Positions 33,859 to 40,742 of a stretch of DNA of 40,742 bases are shown here, piece by piece (the first letter of the stretch is position 1; each line of letters begins with the position of its first letter). The position numbers were made by a program, and so were the translations under genes. The notes beneath the pieces are model-generated. The model worked only from the letters and a program-made list of their open reading frames with translations. It made no database searches and had not been told where the DNA came from. The stretch covers positions 1 to 40,742 of the forward strand of contig PAAV01000038.1 in NCBI GenBank assembly GCA_002699485.1, written 5' to 3'. Source of the stretch: Chloroflexota bacterium (GTDB lineage: Bacteria > Chloroflexota > Dehalococcoidia > Lucifugimonadales > UBA2962).

Positions 33859-34869
33859 TTATTGGCCGTAATAACGAGCTAGTTCATCACGATCGAAGAC
33901 TTCTATGTTACTTATTACACCGTGGCTACGAATATTTACTTGTTTATGCTGTTTTGTTGCTGTTCCAATAATACTGGACACAATATTATTTTCATGAAAA
34001 GCAGACATCAATTTTGCTGCGTCATCCGGATTTGTCGCTAATAATAAAGCGCCGGATGAAATTAAGCCCAAAGGATTCAACCCAAGTGCATCACACACAA
34101 TTCTTGATTCATCAAAAATAATAATTTCAGAAGATTCGATATTAATTCCTAAACCCGAAGCTGAGGCCATTTCTTGAAGACCAGTAGCGACTCCACCTTC
34201 AGTCGGATCATGCATGGCGTTGACTTTAACGGTTTGCCTAGCCAGTTCGGCATCTGCGCGTACACTTATACCGGGATCAAAGAGCATGTTTTTGCCTGAA
34301 GCTATGATGTCTGGATGAACTCCGGCTTCAAGTAATGGGGTTTCAGCTTCTCTGCATAACAGTGATGTGCCTTCGATCGCAATGCCTTTGGTCAGTATTA
34401 TTGCATCTCCATCCTTGATACCAGCCGTCATAATTATGTCTGTAGAATCTAGTTCTCCTAATAGTGTTCCTACAGCAATAGGCCTATTAAGTCCCGAAGT
34501 AACTTCTGTATGACCACCTATTAACATAATCTTTTGGTTTTCGGCTGCTTCGGTTAGGTCATTAAAAATAGTTGTTACTTGTTTCTCATCTGTGCCTTCA
34601 GGTAATAACAAGGTTGCGAGCATCCATCGAGGAGTAGCTCCAACTACTGCAAGATCATTGACATTAACTTGCACTAGGTACCAACCAATCAAATCCGTGG
34701 CAAATGTAATAGGATCAGTTTTGGCGGCCAAGATTTTATTTCCAAAGTCGATTAAAGCTGCGTCCTCGCCCAGCTTAGGTCCTAACAGGACCCTTGGGTC
34801 TGCGTGTTTTATCTTGCCGAGCAGTTTTTGTAATAATGGAGCAGGCAGTTTTCCTGATTTAATTTCCAT
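33859..34869 (-). CDS. AIR synthase-related protein, HypE-like
   Basis: The 336-residue protein belongs to the PurM/HypE/ThiL/SelD ATP-binding superfamily. LGPKLGEDAALIDFGNK is the N-terminal ATP loop, VNVNDLAVVGATPRWMLATL is the nucleotide-binding helix and strand, IGGHTEVTSG follows, and AMHDPTEGGVATGLQEMA is the C-domain motif that most resembles HypE. True HypE ends with a PRIC-like cysteine that carries the carbamoyl/cyanide group. This protein ends in RYYGQ with no cysteine there. No hydrogenase or hyp gene is nearby, so it is not a hydrogenase maturation factor in the usual sense. The substrate is unknown. It lies just upstream of nuoA on the same strand, with a probable nuo promoter between them. 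Confidence 0.8.
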   Translation of the reverse strand: MEIKSGKLPAPLLQKLLGKIKHADPRVLLGPKLGEDAALIDFGNKILAAKTDPITFATDLIGWYLVQVNVNDLAVVGATPRWMLATLLLPEGTDEKQVTTIFNDLTEAAENQKIMLIGGHTEVTSGLNRPIAVGTLLGELDSTDIIMTAGIKDGDAIILTKGIAIEGTSLLCREAETPLLEAGVHPDIIASGKNMLFDPGISVRADAELARQTVKVNAMHDPTEGGVATGLQEMASASGLGINIESSEIIIFDESRIVCDALGLNPLGLISSGALLLATNPDDAAKLMSAFHENNIVSSIIGTATKQHKQVNIRSHGVISNIEVFDRDELARYYGQ

Positions 34870-34922
34870 TTGGGTTAACCTATAAAATATTAATTAATCA
34901 TAAAAGGATAGCACGCAATTAA

Positions 34923-35627
34923 ATGATCAAGGCAATAACCTTCGATTTATATGGAACATTAGCGGGTTTCACTCCCAGTAGATATGAGATTCAGTCGCAA
35001 GCAGCTGCTAAATTTGGGTTGCAATTGACTGAAGAGCAAGTTCTGAGGGGTTACTTTAAGGCTGATGAATTTATGTCTAAACAGAATGCTACTGTTCCGA
35101 TTAGATCGATGGGCAGCAATGAAAAACTAAATTTTTTCGCAGAATATGAAAGGTTAATACTCTCAGAGACGGAGCCTAAAATAGGACTAAAGACATCTTT
35201 GAATGTGTGGAAAGAAACACAAAATATGTCTTACAGCCTTACTGTTTTCGATGATGTTAGGTCTGTGTTAAAAACACTCAAAGCCCGAGGGTTTGTTTTG
35301 GCCGTAATAACAAACATGAATACCACGGGTCCGGAAATTTTACACAAGCTAGGGTTAACAGATCAAATAGATTTCGCAATAACTTCGTTGGAAGCAAATG
35401 CGGAAAAACCAGATAAACGTATTTTTCAGATGGCATTCAACAAAGCTAAATGTGAGCCCGAAGAAAACGTTCACGTTGGCGATCAAATTTTGTCAGATAT
35501 AAATGGAGCAAAACAAGTTGGCAGTAACTATATTCTTATTGACAGATATTCGTTAAATGAAACATTCGAAGACGGGCGAAGAATAACCAGTTTACTTCAG
35601 CTACCTGCGTTGATAAATACGATATAG
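34923..35627 (+). CDS. HAD-superfamily hydrolase
   Basis: The 234-residue protein has the four HAD motifs: ITFDLYGTLAG (nucleophile D8, with Tyr10 where phosphatases usually have Asp), AVITNMN (motif II), EKPDKRIF with the motif III Lys, and HVGDQILSDINGAKQVG (motif IV acids). A helical cap lies between motifs I and II (about 20-95). Tyr at D+2 is typical of haloacid-dehalogenase-like members and of some phosphatases, so the reaction cannot be fixed. ATG 34923 follows AAGGA by 14 bases, and an in-frame TAA immediately precedes the ATG. It is divergent from the HypE-like gene and convergent with mfd. Confidence 0.88.
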   Translation: MIKAITFDLYGTLAGFTPSRYEIQSQAAAKFGLQLTEEQVLRGYFKADEFMSKQNATVPIRSMGSNEKLNFFAEYERLILSETEPKIGLKTSLNVWKETQNMSYSLTVFDDVRSVLKTLKARGFVLAVITNMNTTGPEILHKLGLTDQIDFAITSLEANAEKPDKRIFQMAFNKAKCEPEENVHVGDQILSDINGAKQVGSNYILIDRYSLNETFEDGRRITSLLQLPALINTI

Positions 35628-35650
35628 ATTAGCAATTTGCACGCATGCAA

Positions 35651-38600
35651 TTATTTGATTGAGTGCTGAAGATCTTCCAAAAATGGTTTCATGTCAACCT
35701 GGAATTTATCGATGACATTAACTAAATTGAAAAGATCCTTTATCACTCCGTTGCCGTTTTCATTGATTGGATATCTGATTTCTCGATTACCAATGTACAC
35801 TTTTTTATTAATTCTTTTTTGAAGAGCAAGCCTCATATCGTTCAAGTCATAAGTCATTCTTATAACTATCGTATTTTCTCTTTTAAATATGGAACGTATT
35901 CCAGCGTGCGTTGAAACAAGTTTCAACTTTGAAATTGATAAAAGATTTTCTAATTGCATAGGCACATTACCAAACCTGTCTACTAACATTTCCTCTATTT
36001 CTTCCAGAGTCTTCTCGTTTTGGGCTTGGATTATTTGCTCATATATTTCAATTCTCAGGTGAAGGTCTGAAATGTAGCTTGAGGAAATGTTTGCTGGTAT
36101 GTCTAAATCAATTGATGTGATATTTTTATCAATTGATTTTCTATCAGGGTCCAACCCTTCGGCCCTAAGCTGTTCTGTGGCCTCAGAAAGCATTTTTGAA
36201 TATAGTTCATATCCAATCGCATGTATGTGTCCGCTTTGTTGGCCGCCTAAAATATTTCCGGCGCCCCTAATTTCTAAATCTGCCATTGCTATTTGAAGTC
36301 CAGCTCCTAAATCAGTAGCGGCCAACATGGTTTTCAGTCTTTTACTAGCTATTTCATTGATAGCTACATTAGCTGGTACTAAGAAATATGCATAACTTCG
36401 TTTTGGTCCACGTCCAATTCTGCCTCGAAGTTGATAAAGCTGTGCTAGGCCGAATGTATCGGCTCTGTTGATAATCATAGTATTAGCATTTTGGATATCT
36501 AATCCAGATTCAATTATCGTCGTGCAAACAAGTACATCTATTTTCCCATCGGAGAAATCTAACATTGTTTTCTCAAGCTCTGTTTCGCTTAATTGGCCAT
36601 GACCAATTGCTATTTTTGCTTCAGGGATAATTTCGGTTAGCTTTTTAGCTACTGAATGAATGTCTTGTACGCGATTGTGAACAAAATAGACTTGACCATC
36701 TCGATCTAATTCTCTGATTATGGCATCTCGGATAAGTTCATCTGATTTCTCGGTAACGTACGTTTTGATAGGTATTCGCTCATCAGGAGGTGTCATGACC
36801 ATGCTGATGTCTTTAATACCTGCCATGGACATCTGTAACGTTCTTGGAATTGGCGTTGCAGTTAATGTTAGTACATCCACTTCAGCCCTAATTTTTTTCA
36901 TTTGCTCTTTTTGAGATACGCCAAATCTTTGTTCCTCATCAATTATTAACAATCCTAAATCCGAGAATTTCACGTTTGGCTGAATCAACATGTGAGTACC
37001 GATACATATGTCGACTTTGCCATTAACTAGATGAGTTATGACTTGTTTTTGATCCTTTTGCTTTCTAAATCGACTCAAGAATTCAATATTAATTGGATAG
37101 GCTGAGAGTCTTTCAGAAAAAGTTGCAAAATGTTGCTGAACTAGTACAGTAGTTGGAGCTAAAATCGCCACCTGTTTTCCCTCCATCACTGCTTTAAAAG
37201 CAGCTCTTATAGCAATTTCTGTTTTACCGTACCCAACATCGCCACATATCAACCTGTCCATCGGCTTTCGACTTTCCATGTCCTTTTTAATAGCTGATAA
37301 TGCCTCAATTTGATCATCTGTTTCTTTGTGTGGAAATGAGTCTTCCAGTTGATTCTGCCATAAGGAGTCGGTTGAGAACTTGTAACCATCGACTGTGTTC
37401 CTGGTCGCGTAAATATTAAGTAGCTCACCCGCTAACTCTTTTGTGGCTTCAGCTGCCTTGCCTTTAGTATTATTCCATGTTGGCGATCCAAGTCTGGATA
37501 AATGCGGCCTCCGTCCGAATGGAGCAATGTAAGGACTAATCCGCTCCAAACTCTCCATGGGAACATAAAGCTTATCGTCTAGAGCATACTGAAGAATCAA
37601 ATATTCATTCTGGTTCTTTGGGTCGATATGTGTGCCAGTAAATTTGGCTATTCCGTGATCTATATGCACTAAATAATCTCCAGGCTGTAGATCTCTTATC
37701 ACAGATTTACGAATCCTTTTTGATCGCCGTAGGTTTGCACGACGAATTTTTGCGTTTCCAAAAATTTCTGTATCGCTAAATAGCACCAGAGCTTTATTTT
37801 GAGACTTAATAGAGAAGCCATTTATATCGCAAGTCTCGGATGCTTTCATAACAGTCACTTCTCCAGGCTCGAGTTCAGATTTAGAAAGCTTGGAGTTGGA
37901 AAGTTTTATTTTGTGTTCTTTTAAAACTTCTTTAATCCTTTTTGACTGATTAGTTATTATGGAAACGATTGAACCTGATTTTGACAATTCTGAAATTCGC
38001 GTTGCTGCATGATCTAGTTTCCCAAAAAAACTTTCACTTGTTGTAAATGGCATTTGTATCTGGGTATTAATTTCATTGTCGAATGTACCCCATGGCACAA
38101 TGTCGATTTTTTCGTCAAAAAGATCCAGCTTGGTCTTAAGTTCAATTGGAGAAAGGTGGGATGAAGGAAACCCAACTGATATTTGACGCCGGAGCTGTTT
38201 TTTATGTCGAATGTCGTTTATTCTTTCATCAAACTTTTCAACTGTGCTTGTGAAGTTGACCGGATCACACATGACAACCAAGAAATTCTCTGTAAGATAA
38301 TCAAATAAAGAACCCTGATTTAAGAATCCAGAGTAAAAATTTAAATTTTCAATTAAATGTTCAGATTGATTATTTTGGACAAGATCTAAATCTTTCTTTA
38401 ACCGACTTGTCTCAGTTTTTGAAAGATTGGAATCAGAAAGTATATTTTCTAATGCTTTAGATAACTTTTTTATAGCAATCAATTCTGTAGCAGGACTTAT
38501 ATTGCATGAATCGATTTGTTCAATTGATCTTTGCGACAAAGGGTCAAACGTCCTTATTGTATCGATACTGTCACCCATCAGCTCAATCCGAAACGGCATT

Positions 38601-39169
38601 TTTGAATTTGGTGGGAATATGTCAATTATTCCACCCCGATAACTGACCTGCCCGTGATGCTCTACGAGGGTTTCAACGGTGTATCCACACGATACCCACA
38701 AATCTATAAGAGAACGAAATTCATGAGCCTCACCTATACTGAGTGTGATTTCTGATTGTGTGAAGTCCTGAGGCGAGGCTGTTTTTTGCATGATAGCTGA
38801 GGCAGAGCTTACTAATACTTGGTCTGTTAAATTGTCTTTCAAGGCATCTAGTACAGAAATTCGCTGGTATCCTATTTGTAAATCTGGCGATACTCTTTCG
38901 AAAGGTAAGGCCTCTGTTTCATTGAATATTGCAACGTTAAGGGCTCCCCAATATTGCATTTGTTCATAAATTTGTTGAGCCTGGTCTTGTTTTGGGGTCA
39001 AAACGAGCAAGGGGCGCTGAAGGTCTATTGAGAGCTTTGCCAAAGTAAAAGGGATGCTTTCGCTTACAGACTGCAATATGAGCTTGCGGTCACTGGATTT
39101 TAATTCCTCGATAAACCCTTTGTATTCGACGATATCCTCTAGGAAAGATCCAATGTTTTCTGGTCTCAT
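35651..39169 (-). CDS. mfd: Transcription-repair coupling factor Mfd
   Basis: The 1172-residue protein is close to the 1148 of E. coli. The UvrB-like N-terminal module has GGIIDIFPPNSKMPFRIELM, the RNA-polymerase-interacting domain has YLVHIDHGIAKFTG (about residue 500), and the RecG-like motor has GDVGYGKTEIA (Walker A, about 640), LLIIDEEQRFGV (DEEQ box, about 742) and TATPIPRTLQMSMAGIKDIS. LRGRIGRGPKRSYAYF is motif VI. The C-terminal TRCF domain covers about the last 150 residues. It removes stalled RNA polymerase at lesions and recruits UvrA. The gene stands alone between convergent and divergent neighbours. Confidence 0.97.
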   Translation of the reverse strand: MRPENIGSFLEDIVEYKGFIEELKSSDRKLILQSVSESIPFTLAKLSIDLQRPLLVLTPKQDQAQQIYEQMQYWGALNVAIFNETEALPFERVSPDLQIGYQRISVLDALKDNLTDQVLVSSASAIMQKTASPQDFTQSEITLSIGEAHEFRSLIDLWVSCGYTVETLVEHHGQVSYRGGIIDIFPPNSKMPFRIELMGDSIDTIRTFDPLSQRSIEQIDSCNISPATELIAIKKLSKALENILSDSNLSKTETSRLKKDLDLVQNNQSEHLIENLNFYSGFLNQGSLFDYLTENFLVVMCDPVNFTSTVEKFDERINDIRHKKQLRRQISVGFPSSHLSPIELKTKLDLFDEKIDIVPWGTFDNEINTQIQMPFTTSESFFGKLDHAATRISELSKSGSIVSIITNQSKRIKEVLKEHKIKLSNSKLSKSELEPGEVTVMKASETCDINGFSIKSQNKALVLFSDTEIFGNAKIRRANLRRSKRIRKSVIRDLQPGDYLVHIDHGIAKFTGTHIDPKNQNEYLILQYALDDKLYVPMESLERISPYIAPFGRRPHLSRLGSPTWNNTKGKAAEATKELAGELLNIYATRNTVDGYKFSTDSLWQNQLEDSFPHKETDDQIEALSAIKKDMESRKPMDRLICGDVGYGKTEIAIRAAFKAVMEGKQVAILAPTTVLVQQHFATFSERLSAYPINIEFLSRFRKQKDQKQVITHLVNGKVDICIGTHMLIQPNVKFSDLGLLIIDEEQRFGVSQKEQMKKIRAEVDVLTLTATPIPRTLQMSMAGIKDISMVMTPPDERIPIKTYVTEKSDELIRDAIIRELDRDGQVYFVHNRVQDIHSVAKKLTEIIPEAKIAIGHGQLSETELEKTMLDFSDGKIDVLVCTTIIESGLDIQNANTMIINRADTFGLAQLYQLRGRIGRGPKRSYAYFLVPANVAINEIASKRLKTMLAATDLGAGLQIAMADLEIRGAGNILGGQQSGHIHAIGYELYSKMLSEATEQLRAEGLDPDRKSIDKNITSIDLDIPANISSSYISDLHLRIEIYEQIIQAQNEKTLEEIEEMLVDRFGNVPMQLENLLSISKLKLVSTHAGIRSIFKRENTIVIRMTYDLNDMRLALQKRINKKVYIGNREIRYPINENGNGVIKDLFNLVNVIDKFQVDMKPFLEDLQHSIK

Positions 39170-39291
39170 TTAACACCACAATTTTCAATTTAAACGCAAA
39201 AAGGGCAAGCAGTTTGCTTACCTAGTAACCGATTTTAACAGAGGCAATGCTAAAATTTTAGTTAAGATGGATTTTGAGGAAACTTAATTAA

Positions 39292-40338
39292 ATGACTAAT
39301 AATAAAAAAATTGTAGATTTGAGAAGCGATACGGTTACTTTGCCAACTCAAAGCATGCGTACAGCAATGGCAGATGCAGAACTTGGCGATGAGGCCTACG
39401 GTGATGATCCGAATGTCAATAAAATAGAAGAACTTTCAGCCGAGCTTTCTGGTAAAGAAGCAGGGTTACTAGTAAGTAGTGGAACAATGGGGAATTTACT
39501 GGGAGCTCTTGTTAACTGTGAGAGAGGAGACCAGATGATCGTTGGCCATCGAGCTCATTGCTATATCGGAGAAATGGGAGGAGCATCAGCACATGGAGGG
39601 GTAATTTTTAGACTAGTTGATAGTGATGAAAGAGGAATGATTAATTTAGGTCAGGTCTATGAGCTTTTAAATCCTAAAGATGAACCACAACCAAAAACAG
39701 GTTTGGTTGAGATAGAGAATACTCATGGCTCTACAGGAGGCCGGGTTCTCTCAAAATCTGATATTTCAGAAGTTTCTCAATTAGCTCATGATCATGATGT
39801 GCCAGTCCATATTGATGGAGCTAGAATTTTCAATGCAATAGTTGCGCTTGATACATCTTTGTCTGACTTGGTTGAAAGTGTAGATACGGTTACATTTTGC
39901 CTTTCCAAAGGACTTGCAGCACCATTTGGCTCAATGCTTTGTGGAACAAAAGAGGATATCGAGCGTGCAAGGTTGATTAAAAAGTCTTTAGGGGGAGGTT
40001 TGAGACAAGCTGGAGTAATGGCAGCAGCGGGCATAGTTGCATTAAATGAAATGGTAGATCGTCTTGCAGAGGATCATCAAAATGCACATAAATTAGCTGT
40101 CGGTCTTGCACAGATTCCCGGTATAACACTGAATCCTGAAGATGTTGAGACAAATCAGGTTTACTTTAATGTCAATATGACTGATCAACCGAGGGTATTA
40201 GATGAATTAGAGAATAATGGTGTAAGAGGATTGATTTTAGATGAGGGGTGGCGTTTTGTTACACATTACGGCATAACAGAAGAAGACATTGATTGGGCGC
40301 TACCAGTGATAGATGCAACTTTCAAAAAATTTATTTAG
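39292..40338 (+). CDS. ltaE: Low-specificity L-threonine aldolase
   Basis: The 348-residue fold-type I PLP enzyme shows VDLRSDTVTLPTQSMRTAM, GDEAYGDDPNVNKIEE, LLVSSGTMGNLLGAL, VHIDGARIFNA (D175 binds the PLP nitrogen; R178) and TFCLSKGLAAPFGSM with the Schiff-base Lys206. It cleaves L-threonine or L-allo-threonine to glycine and acetaldehyde, and other beta-hydroxy amino acids. The length matches bacterial members. ATG 39292 has GAGGA at a longer than usual distance (about 11 bases). It is divergent from mfd across 122 bases in which I find no clear promoter. Confidence 0.94.
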   Translation: MTNNKKIVDLRSDTVTLPTQSMRTAMADAELGDEAYGDDPNVNKIEELSAELSGKEAGLLVSSGTMGNLLGALVNCERGDQMIVGHRAHCYIGEMGGASAHGGVIFRLVDSDERGMINLGQVYELLNPKDEPQPKTGLVEIENTHGSTGGRVLSKSDISEVSQLAHDHDVPVHIDGARIFNAIVALDTSLSDLVESVDTVTFCLSKGLAAPFGSMLCGTKEDIERARLIKKSLGGGLRQAGVMAAAGIVALNEMVDRLAEDHQNAHKLAVGLAQIPGITLNPEDVETNQVYFNVNMTDQPRVLDELENNGVRGLILDEGWRFVTHYGITEEDIDWALPVIDATFKKFI

Positions 40339-40386
40339 AAATTATTGCTGTTAATTGATAATTAAATTAATCAAGTGAAACCAGAT

Positions 40387-40742
40387 CTAATCCTGATTTA
40401 TGTAATATTGATGAACAGCCTTTCTAACTTCACTCGTTGTGGAAGTTCCAATAGTTATCCAGGCTTCTAGCCTCCTTCGGAGACGATTTATTTCCGCTTC
40501 TAGCTCGTTAGCATCTAATTTTAGATGTTTAGATAAGTTTGATACAGCTAATTGGCTATCCATAAAGATATATTGATCTTTGTCAGGTTCCCAACCTGCC
40601 AGGGTTATAAGTTTAGGTTTGCCAGATTTTTCCGGTACAACTAATGCAAATTCTCTGACCCTTCGTGACACGCTTCTTCCACCTGTACTAATAGCATCAA
40701 CGATAACAATCGCTCCAATTCCCCCCAAAACTTTATTAGTTA
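40387..40742 (-). CDS. C-terminal part of a possible type II/IV secretion (FlaI/TadA/CpaF-like) ATPase
   Basis: The frame stays open to the right edge, so this is a C-terminal fragment of about 117 residues. It begins with a hydrophobic IGAIVIVDAIS strand, then RRVREFALVV, then a GWEPDKDQYIF strand and a helical tail with LKLDANELEAEINRLRRRLE. Archaeal-type secretion ATPases end in a similar order: 'RRV.EI.EI', 'a.W.p..D.f.f', then a helix of the 'l.E.I.RR...L.WM' form. I base the call on that resemblance. The Walker motifs would lie outside the window, so this cannot be confirmed here. The TTG at 40728 is probably internal and not a real start. Confidence 0.4.
   Translation of the reverse strand, partial: TNKVLGGIGAIVIVDAISTGGRSVSRRVREFALVVPEKSGKPKLITLAGWEPDKDQYIFMDSQLAVSNLSKHLKLDANELEAEINRLRRRLEAWITIGTSTTSEVRKAVHQYYINQD

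Noticed and set aside
33859-34869. Naming this gene hypE
   Set aside because: The C-terminal cysteine essential for HypE is missing and there are no hydrogenase genes nearby.
35637-35650. TTGCACGCATGCAA inverted repeat as an mfd/HAD terminator
   Set aside because: The stem has only five pairs and only a short, broken T stretch follows, so it is too weak for an intrinsic terminator.

Overview
The window is a 40.7 kb, AT-rich, densely coding piece of a bacterial chromosome. Its content points to a marine-type Chloroflexota, most like the SAR202/Dehalococcoidia group. The clues are a giant membrane protein carrying the YYY motif of the Chloroflexota/Archaea 'Chlor_Arch_YYY' family, an 11-subunit complex I without its NADH module, and a mix of luciferase-like flavoenzyme, SDR, acetamidase and PIG-L genes. 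This placement is inferred from gene content only. I saw no tRNA, rRNA, CRISPR array, insertion sequence or phage gene, and no gene-free stretch longer than about 190 bases.

Layout. 1-1131: the start of a dihydrodipicolinate-synthase-family gene, a stand-alone Lrp/AsnC ligand-binding domain, and a flavin reductase with a well-placed promoter. 1128-5681: a 1517-residue fusion of two GT-C-like membrane halves. 5819-8321: an O-methyltransferase, a beta-propeller lipoprotein and a six-helix membrane protein, closed by a bidirectional terminator. 8403-9792 (minus): a COG0701-type permease preceded by an overlapping 48-residue membrane peptide. 9955-13558: an accessory metabolic block of LLM flavoenzyme and SDR (plus), facing a class IV aminotransferase and an acetamidase/formamidase (minus). 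13633-15872: RNase D and a DUF362 protein, joined by a TAATG overlap. 15976-21573 (minus): rpoD, dnaG, dgt and a 2-hydroxyacid dehydrogenase. 21727-23413: a beta-hydroxyacid dehydrogenase and a PIG-L deacetylase. 23466-33724 (minus): nuoABCDHIJKLMN in canonical order without nuoE, F or G. 33859-40338: a HypE-like AIR-synthase-family protein, a HAD hydrolase, mfd and threonine aldolase. The right edge holds the C-terminus of a possible type II/IV secretion ATPase.

How the genes fit together. The nuo cluster encodes the membrane arm and the quinone/Fe-S connecting module of a proton-pumping complex I. Electrons must enter from a donor other than locally encoded NuoEFG, such as ferredoxin, F420H2 or subunits encoded elsewhere. 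dgt-dnaG-rpoD resembles the macromolecular-synthesis operon, and mfd adds transcription-coupled repair. The dehydrogenase, flavoenzyme, amidase, aminotransferase and aldolase genes suggest oxidation of varied organic and amino acids. Most of the window is ordinary core metabolism. The least explained items are the small peptide ahead of the permease, the HypE-like protein next to nuo, the SDR with an expanded cofactor loop, and the propeller lipoprotein.
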